A DNA stretch of 64,000 bases from Streptomyces sp. TSRI0107 (GTDB lineage Bacteria; Actinomycetota; Actinomycetes; Streptomycetales; Streptomycetaceae), in the NCBI RefSeq assembly GCF_001905845.1, contig NZ_LIVZ01000007.1:612189-676188 (forward strand). The letters run 5' to 3'. Numbering within the stretch: the stretch's first letter is position 1; every line of letters begins with the position of its first letter. Below the pieces are notes generated by a model. The model was given only the letters and a program-made list of their open reading frames with translations. It did no database searches and was not told the origin of the DNA. Below, one piece after another: positions 32,749 through 41,646 of the stretch. The translations under genes were made by a program, and so were the position numbers.

Positions 32749-33750
32749 GTGCCAAAGTTGACCCGCGCCGACGCCGAAGCGGCGTTGCGCAACCCGCTCG
32801 CCTTCATCGCCGCACGCTGGACCCCCGATCCCCGGACGGTCCAGCGGGCCGCGCTCGCCGCGCTCGTCATGTCGGTGGTCATCGTGGTCACCGGCGGCGC
32901 GGTCCGGCTCACCGGTTCCGGCCTCGGCTGCCCCACCTGGCCCAAGTGCACCGACGACTCGCTGACCGCGACGTCGGCGATGGGCCTGCACGGGGCCATC
33001 GAGTTCGGCAACCGCATGCTGACGTACGTGCTGTGCGCCGCCGTCGGCTGGGCGATCATCGCGGCGCGCTCGCAGAAGCCGGTGCGCCGCGGCCTCACCC
33101 GGCTGGGCTGGGCGCAGTTCTGGGTCGTCATGAGCAACGCGGTGCTCGGCGGCATCGTCGTGCTGGTCGGACTGAACCCGTACACGGTCGCGGCCCACTT
33201 CGTCGCCACGTCCGCGCTCATCGCGATCGCCGTGGTGATGTGGCAGCGCGCCCGCGAGGGCGACGCCGCGCCGCGGCCGCTGGTCGGCAAGTCGGTGCGG
33301 CAGCTGGTGTGGTGCATGGTCGCCGTCACCGTCCTGCTGATCCTGGTCGGCACGGTCGTCACCGGCGCGGGCCCGCACGCGGGCGACTCCAGTGACGTGC
33401 CGCGCATGCCGGTGGACTGGGAGATGATCAGCAAGCTGCACGCCGTGCTGGCGTGGATCGTGGTGACGCTGACCTTCGCCCTGTGGTTCGTGCTGAAGGC
33501 GGTCGACGCCCCGCGCGGGCCGCTGAACCGGACCCGGGAGCTGTTCGTGATCCTGCTTCTGCAGGGCGCCATCGGCTACGTCCAGTACTTCACGGACCTC
33601 CCCGAGATCCTGGTCGGCCTGCACATGCTCGGCTCGTCCGTGATGTGGATCTGGACCGTACGGGTGGTGCTGTCGCTGCGCGAACGGCCCGGCACCGACC
33701 CGGCGGACCTGCCGGGACAGCCGGAGCGGGCGGCGCTCACCAACGTCTGA
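32749..33750 (+). CDS. ctaA: Heme A synthase (COX15/CtaA)
   Basis: About 333 aa with eight membrane helices in two four-helix halves. The conserved heme/quinone-side motifs are GGAVRLTGSGLGCPTWPKC (first half, with the paired cysteine region) and VVTGAGPHAGD (second half). His residues are in LHGAIEFGN, AAHF, KLHAVLAW and LHMLGS. It converts heme O to heme A for cytochrome aa3. A -10-like TACGAT lies 7 nt before the GTG at 32749 and no ribosome binding site is seen, so I suggest a leaderless start there. ATG 32740 and GTG 32719 are alternatives. Confidence 0.9.
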   Translation: MPKLTRADAEAALRNPLAFIAARWTPDPRTVQRAALAALVMSVVIVVTGGAVRLTGSGLGCPTWPKCTDDSLTATSAMGLHGAIEFGNRMLTYVLCAAVGWAIIAARSQKPVRRGLTRLGWAQFWVVMSNAVLGGIVVLVGLNPYTVAAHFVATSALIAIAVVMWQRAREGDAAPRPLVGKSVRQLVWCMVAVTVLLILVGTVVTGAGPHAGDSSDVPRMPVDWEMISKLHAVLAWIVVTLTFALWFVLKAVDAPRGPLNRTRELFVILLLQGAIGYVQYFTDLPEILVGLHMLGSSVMWIWTVRVVLSLRERPGTDPADLPGQPERAALTNV

Positions 33751-33768
33751 GCGGCCCTGTCCGGGCCC

Positions 33769-34875
33769 TCAGTCCAGCCCGTACACCCGCCGCGCGTTCC
33801 CCGCGGCGATCAGGCCCGCCACCCGCTGGGCGTCGGTGAGGGACCACGCTCCCTCGGCGACCCAGCCGCCCAGCACCCGTGCCAGGGCCTCGCGGAACAG
33901 CCGGGCGCCGACGACGTGCAGCTCGGGCAGGCCCTGTGCCCCGCTGGAGAAGAGGATCTTGCCGAACGGGGCGAGTTCCAGGATCTCGGCGAGGACGGTG
34001 GCCGCCCGGGCGCCGGTGCGCACCAGGGCGGCGCCGGAGTCGGCGTAGACATGCGGGAAGACTCCGGCCAGGTGGGCCGCGTGCCGGTGGTAGGGGTAGC
34101 CGTGCAGCAGGACGAGGTCCGTGCCCAGGCCCGCCGTCGCCCGTACGAAGTCGGTGAGCAGCACCGGGTCCGTGCGGTCGATCCGCAGCCCCGGCTCGCC
34201 TAGCCCGGCGTGCAGCTGGAGGGGCCGCCCGGTGGCGACGGCGCTCCACAGCAGGTGCCGCAGCAGCACCGGGTCGCTCAGTTCCCCGCCGACGGGACGC
34301 GCCGCCAGCCAGCGTCCCGCCGCGCCCCGCACCTCCCCCGGGCCGGGCGGATCGGGGGCGAGCGCGAGACCGTGCCGTACGCCCGCCACGGAGGTGAAGG
34401 CCACCGCGCTCGCGCCGGCGCCGTGGACCGACTCGGCGAGGTTGGCGAGGAAGGACTCGACGGTGCCGGAGGTGTCGGCGACCTGTTCGGCCAGCAGCTC
34501 CAGGCGGACGATCTCCCGGGCCTCGGCCGCCGAGGCGGCGGCCAGCTCGCCGGGGCCGGTCAGGTCGCCGGGCAGGCCGGTGTCGACCAGGTACGTGGTG
34601 ATGCCGCTGCCGCGCAGCAGCCGCCGGCCGGCCTCCAGGACGCCCAGTTCCCGGCGCCGGGCGAGATAGCGGGCGGGCGGGCAGTGGGGTTCCAGGCCGA
34701 GCAGGGGCGGGCACCAGCGCCGTACGGCGAACCCGGTCTGGGTGTCGAAGAGGGTGGTGCCCGGGGCGGGCGGTCCCTCGGTGCGGGCCAGCTGAGCCTC
34801 GAAGGTGCCGAGGCCCAGCTCCGTTCTGAGCACGCCGTGGCAGTACTGGTCCACGAGGGACGGCGTTTCGATCAT
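33769..34875 (-). CDS. Amidohydrolase-family (amidohydrolase_2/FluG-like) protein
   Basis: 368 aa. A metal-dependent hydrolase barrel. It has LVDQYCHGVLRTEL at residues 7-20 in place of the usual HxH. It has LQLHAGLGEPGL at about 220, LLHGYPYHRHAAHLAGVFPHVYAD at about 255, and SSGAQGLPE near 310 where the barrel's conserved Asp would normally be. This resembles the N-terminal part of FluG and uronate isomerase-like members. The HxH at the first strand is reduced to a single His, so metal binding may be unusual. The substrate is unknown. It converges with ctaA. Confidence 0.72.
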   Translation of the reverse strand: MIETPSLVDQYCHGVLRTELGLGTFEAQLARTEGPPAPGTTLFDTQTGFAVRRWCPPLLGLEPHCPPARYLARRRELGVLEAGRRLLRGSGITTYLVDTGLPGDLTGPGELAAASAAEAREIVRLELLAEQVADTSGTVESFLANLAESVHGAGASAVAFTSVAGVRHGLALAPDPPGPGEVRGAAGRWLAARPVGGELSDPVLLRHLLWSAVATGRPLQLHAGLGEPGLRIDRTDPVLLTDFVRATAGLGTDLVLLHGYPYHRHAAHLAGVFPHVYADSGAALVRTGARAATVLAEILELAPFGKILFSSGAQGLPELHVVGARLFREALARVLGGWVAEGAWSLTDAQRVAGLIAAGNARRVYGLD

Positions 34876-34977
34876 CCGGGGCTCCCGTGACTGGACCGCG
34901 TACTCCTACGAGGCCTAACGGGTGAACCGGGTGTCAGGTACTGCGGTCGCGCACCCCGTGCGAACCGGCGGCCGGTG

Positions 34978-35310
34978 TCAGGGGTTGGCGGGGCCGCCGA
35001 CCTGGATGCCCGCCATCCGGGACCACTCGTACGGGCCGGTCTTCACCTTGGCGGCGAACTCGCCGTCGAAGTCCTCGTGGACGGTGATGCCGGCCTTCGC
35101 CACGGCCTGCTCGGCCAGCTCGTAGGAGGGGGCCACCAGGTCGCCCCAGCCGCCGTCCTCGCCGACGAGGACGATCCGGGCGCCGCGCTGCCCGATGTAC
35201 GCCACCTGGCCCTCGGCCCCGCCGTGTGCCTTGGAGAAGGCGCTGATGCGCTTGGCGAGCCGGGCGACCGTGCGCTCGGCCTTCGCGTCAACCTGCTGCG
35301 TGTCTGCCAT
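34978..35310 (-). CDS. Conserved small actinobacterial protein, function unknown
   Basis: 110 aa, charged and soluble (MADTQQVDAKAERTVARLAKRISAFSK...). A central beta-rich region (QVAYIGQRGARIVLVGEDGGWGDLV) and the tail VKTGPYEWSRMAGIQVGG are distinctive, but I recognise no named domain. It lies between ctaB and the amidohydrolase, behind the ctaB terminator, so it has its own promoter. Conservation next to the cta genes in Streptomyces (from memory) suggests a housekeeping role. Confidence 0.75.
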   Translation of the reverse strand: MADTQQVDAKAERTVARLAKRISAFSKAHGGAEGQVAYIGQRGARIVLVGEDGGWGDLVAPSYELAEQAVAKAGITVHEDFDGEFAAKVKTGPYEWSRMAGIQVGGPANP

Positions 35311-35343
35311 GGCCAGGATGCTACCGACGGGTAGATCAAACGG

Positions 35344-35387
35344 CGACCGGCGGGGTGCGTGGCCTTGGCCACGCACCCCGCCGGTCG
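35344..35387 (-). terminator. 21-bp perfect hairpin after ctaB
   Basis: 35344-35364 and 35367-35387 are perfect inverted complements separated by TT, the longest perfect stem in the window. It terminates ctaB transcription 18 bp past its stop. Confidence 0.85.
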
Positions 35388-35404
35388 GCCGGTACGGATG
35401 TCCG

Positions 35405-36352
35405 TCAGCGCAGGAAGGGGTCCACCGCCACCGCGACGAACAGCAGTGACACATAGGTGATGGACCAGTGGAAGAGCCGCATCTCCTTCAGCTTCCCGCC
35501 CGTGACCTCGGCCTTCGCCCGGTTCTGCAGGGCGTGCGCCTCCCACAGCCACCAGCCGCCCGCGGCCAGCGCGACGGCCGTGTAGAACCAGCCGGTGTAG
35601 CCGAGCGGGGTCAGCAGCAGGGAGACGGCGACCATCACCCAGCTGTAGATCACGATCTGCTTGGCGACGACCTTGTTGGAGGCGATCACCGGCAGCATCG
35701 GGACGCCCACGCGCGCGTAGTCCTCCTTGACCTTCATGGACAGCGGCCAGTAGTGCGGCGGCGTCCAGAAGAAGATCACCATGAAGAGGACGACCGGGGC
35801 CCAGGAGAGCGAGTTGGTGACCGCGGTCCAGCCGATCAGCACCGGCATGCAGCCGGCGATGCCGCCCCAGACGATGTTCTGCGAGGTGCGGCGCTTGAGG
35901 ATCATCGTGTAGACGACGACGTAGAAGAGGAGCGCGGCGAGGGAGAGCCAGGCCGACAGCCAGTTGACGGTGAGGCCGAACAGCAGGGTCGAGACCACCG
36001 CCAGGGTGATGCCGAAGGCCAGGCACTCGCGTGGGCTGACCATGCCGGTGACCAGCGGGCGCTGCGAGGTGCGGTCCATCAGCGCGTCGATGTCCCGGTC
36101 GATGTACATGTTCAGCGCGTTCGCGCCACCCGCGGAGAGGTACCCGCCGACGCAGGTGAGCAGCACCAGACCGAGGTCGGGCACGCCCTGCTCGGCGAGG
36201 AACATCACCGGCACCGTCGTGATGAGCAGCAGCTCGATGATCCGCGGCTTGGTCAGCGCCACGAACGCCTTCACACGGGCCCCGAACGGCCGGTGACTCG
36301 GGCTCTGGCTCGTCCCGATAACCCCCGCAGGACGGGATTCAACGGCCGTCAC
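35405..36352 (-). CDS. ctaB: Heme O synthase / protoheme IX farnesyltransferase
   Basis: 315-aa UbiA-family prenyltransferase with about nine membrane helices. Both Asp-rich prenyl-diphosphate motifs are present: NALNMYIDRDIDALMDRT (first) and the YARVGVPMLP-adjacent KVKEDY (second). It makes heme O from heme B, the precursor for CtaA at 32.7 kb. The GTG at 36352 has AGGGG 5 bases upstream, which I prefer over the ATG at 36373. It is divergent from tkt across 516 bp. Confidence 0.9.
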   Translation of the reverse strand: MTAVESRPAGVIGTSQSPSHRPFGARVKAFVALTKPRIIELLLITTVPVMFLAEQGVPDLGLVLLTCVGGYLSAGGANALNMYIDRDIDALMDRTSQRPLVTGMVSPRECLAFGITLAVVSTLLFGLTVNWLSAWLSLAALLFYVVVYTMILKRRTSQNIVWGGIAGCMPVLIGWTAVTNSLSWAPVVLFMVIFFWTPPHYWPLSMKVKEDYARVGVPMLPVIASNKVVAKQIVIYSWVMVAVSLLLTPLGYTGWFYTAVALAAGGWWLWEAHALQNRAKAEVTGGKLKEMRLFHWSITYVSLLFVAVAVDPFLR

Positions 36353-36868
36353 GCACACCCCTGACAGAGACATCCCAGCAAGCCTCCCCGTGTGAAGTGC
36401 GGGTAAAGGCTCGCGCGTACCACGCCACTGTAGACGTTGCCCATACCCCGATCTTCGCGGGGGTGGGGTCGTGTTGGGCGGCGCGGTCCGGCGCGCGTGC
36501 GGGGGTGCGCGGGAGGGTGCGTCGGGGGGTGCGTGGGAGGGCGCGTCCGGGAGCCCGGAACGATCATTCGGTCGAGCGATCGGGCGGCCGCTCGAATGGG
36601 CGCCGGATGACCCTTGTGTGACCGTCACATGTGCGGCCGATGCGCGTCGATTGAGCGGTCAGATGAGCACCTTCGTATTCACTTGGCGAAGCCGGTCCGG
36701 CCCGGTCAGGAGGCGGATCCCCGCGAGTCCCGGCAGTCTGTAATGACTCGAAAAAATGCGCGTTCTCGCGGGGGTAGGCTCGACAGCGGCCGGTGGGCGT
36801 GAAGTGCACCGGCGGTCGGTGTACGCCCACACCGGCATCCGACATGTGGAGAGGAGCCCTGACTCAGG
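36353..36868. other. 516-bp divergent regulatory region between ctaB and tkt
   Basis: No gene is supported. Features seen are a run of GGG tracts with G-quadruplex potential (36500-36541), a TCGAGCG/CGCTCGA inverted repeat (about 36573-36596), a palindrome TGTGACCGTCACA (36617-36629), and GGAGAGGAG before the tkt start. No convincing promoter pair could be fixed by eye. Confidence 0.55.
36500..36541 (+). other. Putative G-quadruplex tract
   Basis: At least six runs of three or more G (GGGGG, GGG, GGG, GGGGGG, GGG, GGG) are separated by 1-6 nt loops that repeat the TGCG motif. This satisfies the G3+ N1-7 pattern on the plus strand. Confidence 0.5.
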
Positions 36869-38956
36869 GTGAGCACCAAGCCGACCACCACAGACCTCGA
36901 GTGGACCGAGCTGGACCAGCGGGCCGTGGACACCGCCCGAGTCCTCGCCGCCGATGCCGTACAGAAGGTTGGCAACGGCCATCCGGGTACGGCGATGAGC
37001 CTGGCGCCGGCCGCCTACACCCTCTTCCAGAAGGTGATGCGGCATGACCCGGCGGATGCCGACTGGGTCGGACGCGACCGGTTCGTGCTGTCCGCGGGCC
37101 ACTCGTCCCTGACCCTCTACACCCAGCTGTACCTGGCCGGCTTCGGCCTCGAACTGGACGACCTGAAGGCCTTCCGCACCTGGGGCTCCAAGACCCCGGG
37201 CCACCCCGAGTACGGCCACACGGTGGGCGTGGAGACGACGACCGGCCCGCTCGGCCAGGGTGTCGCCAACGCCGTCGGCATGGCCATGGCCGCCCGCTAC
37301 GAGCGCGGCCTGTTCGACCCGGAGGCCCCCGCCGGGGAGTCCCCCTTCGACCACTACGTCTACTGCATCGCCGGTGACGGCTGCCTCCAGGAGGGCATCT
37401 CCGCCGAGGCGTCCTCCCTCGCGGGCCACCAGAAGCTCGGCAACCTGATCCTGCTGTGGGACGACAACCACATCTCGATCGAGGGCGACACCGAGACGGC
37501 CGTCTCCGAGGACACCGTCAAGCGCTACGAGGCCTACGGCTGGCACGTCCAGCGCGTGGCGGCCCAGGCCAACGGCGACCTGGACCCGCAGGCCGTCTTC
37601 GACGCGATCCAGAAGGCCAAGGCCGTCACCGACCGGCCGTCCTTCATCGCCATGCGCTCGATCATCGCCTGGCCGGCCCCGAACGCGCAGAACACCGAGG
37701 CCGCCCACGGCTCGGCGCTGGGCGACGAGGAGGTCGCGGCCACCAAGCGCGTCCTCGGCTTCGACCCGGAGCAGACCTTCGAGGTCGCCGACGAGGTCAT
37801 CGAGCACACCCGCAAGGCGCTCGAGCGCGGCCGTGAGGCCAGGGCCGAGTGGGAGAAGTCCTTCCAGGAGTGGCGCGACAGCAACCCGGAGCGCGCGGCC
37901 GAGTTCGACCGCGTCGCCAAGGGCGAGCTGCCGGCCGGCTGGGAGGAGAAGCTCCCGGTCTTCGAGCCCGGCAAGGCGGTCGCCACCCGTGCCGCGTCCG
38001 GCAAGGTGCTGCAGGCCCTCGGCGAGGTCATCCCGGAGCTGTGGGGCGGCTCGGCCGACCTGGCCGGCTCGAACAACACGACGATCGACAAGACGTCGTC
38101 GTTCCTCCCCGAGGGCAACCCGCTCCCGGAGGCGAACCCGTACGGCCGCACGATCCACTTCGGTATCCGCGAGCACGCGATGGCCGCGGAGATGAACGGC
38201 ATCGCGCTGCACGGCAACACCCGTATCTACGGCGGCACCTTCCTGGTGTTCTCCGACTACATGCGCAACGCCGTGCGTCTGTCGGCCCTGATGCACCTGC
38301 CGGTGACGTACGTGTGGACGCACGACTCCATCGGCCTCGGCGAGGACGGCCCGACCCACCAGCCGGTCGAGCACCTGGCCTCGCTGCGCGCCATCCCGGG
38401 CCTGAACGTGGTCCGCCCGGCCGACGCCAACGAGACCGCGATCGCCTGGCGCGAGATCCTCAAGCGCCACACCAAGGAGTACGGCAAGGGCCGGCCGCAC
38501 GGTCTGGCGCTGACCCGGCAGGGCGTGCCGACGTACGAGCCCAATGACGACGCGGCCAAGGGCGGCTACGTGCTGTTCGACGCCGACGGCGGCGAGGCCC
38601 AGGTGATCCTGATCGCCACCGGTTCCGAGGTGCACGTCGCCGTCGAGGCCCGCGAGCGGCTGCAGGCCGACGGCGTGCCGACCCGCGTGGTGTCCATGCC
38701 GTCCGTGGAGTGGTTCGAGGAGCAGGACCAGGGGTACCGGGACAGCGTCCTGCCGCCGCACGTGAAGGCGCGTGTCGCGGTCGAGGCCGGTATCGGTCTC
38801 ACCTGGCACAAGTACGTCGGGGACGCGGGCCGGATCGTCTCCCTGGAGCACTTCGGTGCCTCCGCCGACGGCAAGGTCCTGTTCCGCGAGTACGGCTTCA
38901 CCGCGGAGAACGTGGCCGCCGTGGCCCGGGAATCGCTCGCCGCCGCCCAGCGCTGA
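36869..38956 (+). CDS. tkt: Transketolase
   Basis: 695-aa thiamine-diphosphate enzyme that shifts two-carbon units among pentose- and hexose-phosphates. The ThDP/Mg motif begins IAGDGCLQEG, and the phosphate-binding HSSLTLYTQLYLAGF and catalytic GIREHAM are intact. The GTG start at 36869 has GGAGAGGAG 12 bases upstream, a rather long spacing. It is first of the five-gene pentose-phosphate operon tkt-tal-zwf-opcA-pgl and is preceded by a large regulatory region. Confidence 0.93.
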   Translation: MSTKPTTTDLEWTELDQRAVDTARVLAADAVQKVGNGHPGTAMSLAPAAYTLFQKVMRHDPADADWVGRDRFVLSAGHSSLTLYTQLYLAGFGLELDDLKAFRTWGSKTPGHPEYGHTVGVETTTGPLGQGVANAVGMAMAARYERGLFDPEAPAGESPFDHYVYCIAGDGCLQEGISAEASSLAGHQKLGNLILLWDDNHISIEGDTETAVSEDTVKRYEAYGWHVQRVAAQANGDLDPQAVFDAIQKAKAVTDRPSFIAMRSIIAWPAPNAQNTEAAHGSALGDEEVAATKRVLGFDPEQTFEVADEVIEHTRKALERGREARAEWEKSFQEWRDSNPERAAEFDRVAKGELPAGWEEKLPVFEPGKAVATRAASGKVLQALGEVIPELWGGSADLAGSNNTTIDKTSSFLPEGNPLPEANPYGRTIHFGIREHAMAAEMNGIALHGNTRIYGGTFLVFSDYMRNAVRLSALMHLPVTYVWTHDSIGLGEDGPTHQPVEHLASLRAIPGLNVVRPADANETAIAWREILKRHTKEYGKGRPHGLALTRQGVPTYEPNDDAAKGGYVLFDADGGEAQVILIATGSEVHVAVEARERLQADGVPTRVVSMPSVEWFEEQDQGYRDSVLPPHVKARVAVEAGIGLTWHKYVGDAGRIVSLEHFGASADGKVLFREYGFTAENVAAVARESLAAAQR

Positions 38957-38990
38957 CGCTCATATACGACACGTAGGAGATGCATTTTCC

Positions 38991-40109
38991 ATGACAGACG
39001 CACTCAAGCGCCTCTCCGAGGAAGGCGTCGCGATCTGGCTGGACGACCTGTCGCGCAAGCGGATCACCTCCGGCAACCTCGCCGAGCTGATCGACCAGCA
39101 GCACGTCGTGGGCGTCACCACCAACCCGACCATCTTCCAGAAGGCGATCAGCAGCGGCGACGGCTACGACCAGCAGCTGTCGGACCTCGCCGCCCGCAAG
39201 GTGACGGTCGAAGAGGCCATCCGCATGATCACCACGGCGGACGTCCGGGACGCCGCCGACATCCTGCGCCCGGTCTTCGACGCCACCGACGGCCAGGACG
39301 GCCGGGTGTCGATCGAGGTCGACCCGCGCCTCGCGCACAACACCAGGGCGACCGTCGCCGAGGCCAAGCAGCTGGCCTGGCTGGTGGACCGCCCCAACAC
39401 GCTGATCAAGATCCCGGCGACCAAGGCGGGCCTGCCCGCGATCACCGAGGTCATCGGCAACGGCATCAGCGTCAACGTCACGCTGATCTTCTCGCTGGAG
39501 CGCTACCGCGAGGTCATGGACGCCTACCTCTCCGGCCTGGAGAAGGCGAAGGAGAAGGGCCTGGACCTCTCCCTGATCCACTCGGTGGCGTCCTTCTTCG
39601 TGTCCCGCGTGGACACCGAGATCGACAAGCGGCTCGACGCGCTCGGCACCGACGAGGCCAAGGCGCTGCGCGGCAAGGCCGCCATCGCCAACGCCCGGCT
39701 CGCCTACCAGGCGTACGAGGAGGTCTTCTCCTCGGACCGCTGGAGCGCGCTGGAGCGGGCGGGCGCCAACAAGCAGCGTCCGCTGTGGGCGTCGACCGGT
39801 GTGAAGGACCCGGCGTACAAGGACACCATGTACGTGGACGAGCTGGTCGCGCCGAACACCGTGAACACGATGCCGGAGGCCACCCTGCAGGCCGCCGACG
39901 ACCACGGCGAGATCACCGGCAACACCATCGCCGGCACGTACGAGCAGGCGCGGGCCGACCTGGACGCGGTCGAGAAGCTCGGCATCTCGTACGACGACGT
40001 GGTGCAGCTGCTGGAGGACGAGGGCGTCGACAAGTTCGAGGCGTCCTGGAACGACCTGCTGAAGTCGACCGAGGCCGAGCTGAAGCGCCTCGCCCCTTCG
40101 GAGGGCTGA
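38991..40109 (+). CDS. tal: Transaldolase
   Basis: 372-aa class I transaldolase. The Schiff-base Lys is at 140 (NTLIKIPAT) and the signature GVTTNPTIFQKAI at about 41-53. AGGAGA precedes the ATG at 38991 by about 10 bases. It lies 34 bp after tkt in the same operon and links sedoheptulose-7-phosphate and glyceraldehyde-3-phosphate. Confidence 0.93.
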   Translation: MTDALKRLSEEGVAIWLDDLSRKRITSGNLAELIDQQHVVGVTTNPTIFQKAISSGDGYDQQLSDLAARKVTVEEAIRMITTADVRDAADILRPVFDATDGQDGRVSIEVDPRLAHNTRATVAEAKQLAWLVDRPNTLIKIPATKAGLPAITEVIGNGISVNVTLIFSLERYREVMDAYLSGLEKAKEKGLDLSLIHSVASFFVSRVDTEIDKRLDALGTDEAKALRGKAAIANARLAYQAYEEVFSSDRWSALERAGANKQRPLWASTGVKDPAYKDTMYVDELVAPNTVNTMPEATLQAADDHGEITGNTIAGTYEQARADLDAVEKLGISYDDVVQLLEDEGVDKFEASWNDLLKSTEAELKRLAPSEG

Positions 40110-40113
40110 GACC

Positions 40114-41646
40114 TTGAGCCCCGTCACCGGAGCGAACCCGCTTCGTGACCCCGCAGACCGACGGCTCCCGCGTATCGCGGGGCCGTCGGGCCTGGTGATC
40201 TTCGGCGTCACGGGCGATCTGTCGCGCAAGAAGCTGATGCCCGCCGTGTACGACCTCGCGAACCGTGGTCTGCTTCCGCCGGGCTTCTCCCTGGTGGGCT
40301 TCGCCCGCCGTGAGTGGCAGCACGAGGACTTCGCGCAGGAGGTCCACGACGCCGTCAAGGAGCACGCCCGCACCCCCTTCCGCGAGGAGGTCTGGCAGCA
40401 GCTCATCCAGGGCATGCGTTTCGTCCAGGGCACCTTCGACGACGACGAGGCCTTCGAGAAGCTGCGCGCCACCATCGAGGAACTCGACAAGGCGCAGGGC
40501 ACCGGCGGCAACTTCGCCTTCTACCTGTCCGTGCCGCCGCGCTCCTTCCCCGTGGTCATCCAGCAGCTGAAGAAGCACGGGCTGGCCGACCAGACCGGCG
40601 GGTCCTGGCGGCGCGCGGTGATCGAGAAGCCCTTCGGCCACGACCTGAAGTCGGCCGAGGAGCTGAACGCGATCGTCCACGAGGTCTTCGCGCCCGACCA
40701 GGTCTTCCGGATCGACCACTACCTGGGCAAGGAGACCGTCCAGAACATCCTGGCGCTGCGGTTCGCCAACACGATGTTCGAGCCGATCTGGAACCGGTCC
40801 TTCGTGGACCACGTGCAGATCACCATGGCCGAGGACATCGGCATCGGCGGCCGGGCCGGCTACTACGACGGCATCGGCGCAGCCCGCGACGTCATCCAGA
40901 ACCACCTGCTCCAGCTGCTCGCGCTGACCGCGATGGAGGAGCCCGCCTCCTTCGACGCCGACGCGCTCGCCGCGGAGAAGACCAAGGTGCTCGGCGCCGT
41001 GCGGCTGCCGAAGGACCTGGGCCGCGACACCGTGCGCGCCCAGTACACGGCCGGCTGGCAGGGCGGCGCGAAGGCCGTCGGCTATCTGGAGGAGGAGGGC
41101 ACCGACCCCGACTCCAAGACCGACACCTACGCCGCGATCAAGCTGGGCATCGACAACCGCCGCTGGGCGGGCGTCCCCTTCTATCTGCGCACCGGCAAGC
41201 GCCTCGGCCGCCGGGTGACGGAGATCGCGGTGGTCTTCCAGCGGGCCCCGCACTCCCCCTTCGACACCACGGCGACGGAGGAGCTGGGCTCGAACGCGAT
41301 CGTCATCCGAGTCCAGCCCGACGAGGGCGTCACCGTCCGCTTCGGCTCCAAGGTGCCGGGCACGTCGATGGAGATCCGGGACGTGTCGATGGACTTCGCG
41401 TACGGCGAGTCCTTCACCGAGTCCAGCCCGGAGGCGTACGAGCGGCTCATCCTGGACGTGCTGCTCGGCGACTCGAACCTCTTCCCGCGCACCGAGGAGG
41501 TCGAGCTGTCCTGGAAGATCCTCGACCCGATCGAGGAGTACTGGGACACGAACGGCAAGCCGGCCCAGTACCCGGCCGGTACCTGGGGTCCCGTCGAGGC
41601 GGACGAAATGCTCGAGCGAGACGGACGGAGCTGGCGCCGGCCATGA
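40114..41646 (+). CDS. zwf: Glucose-6-phosphate dehydrogenase
   Basis: 510-aa NADP-dependent G6PD. The nucleotide-binding GVTGDLSRKK is at residues 31-40 and the active-site RIDHYLGKE at 199-207. It begins at a TTG codon 4 bp after the tal stop, with GGAGG about 9 bases upstream. The stop overlaps the opcA ATG. It feeds the oxidative pentose phosphate path. Confidence 0.93.
   Translation: MSPVTGANPLRDPADRRLPRIAGPSGLVIFGVTGDLSRKKLMPAVYDLANRGLLPPGFSLVGFARREWQHEDFAQEVHDAVKEHARTPFREEVWQQLIQGMRFVQGTFDDDEAFEKLRATIEELDKAQGTGGNFAFYLSVPPRSFPVVIQQLKKHGLADQTGGSWRRAVIEKPFGHDLKSAEELNAIVHEVFAPDQVFRIDHYLGKETVQNILALRFANTMFEPIWNRSFVDHVQITMAEDIGIGGRAGYYDGIGAARDVIQNHLLQLLALTAMEEPASFDADALAAEKTKVLGAVRLPKDLGRDTVRAQYTAGWQGGAKAVGYLEEEGTDPDSKTDTYAAIKLGIDNRRWAGVPFYLRTGKRLGRRVTEIAVVFQRAPHSPFDTTATEELGSNAIVIRVQPDEGVTVRFGSKVPGTSMEIRDVSMDFAYGESFTESSPEAYERLILDVLLGDSNLFPRTEEVELSWKILDPIEEYWDTNGKPAQYPAGTWGPVEADEMLERDGRSWRRP

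Noticed and set aside
36659..38851. A 730-codon minus-strand frame opposite tkt
   Set aside because: Antisense shadow of a highly biased gene; no recognisable domain.
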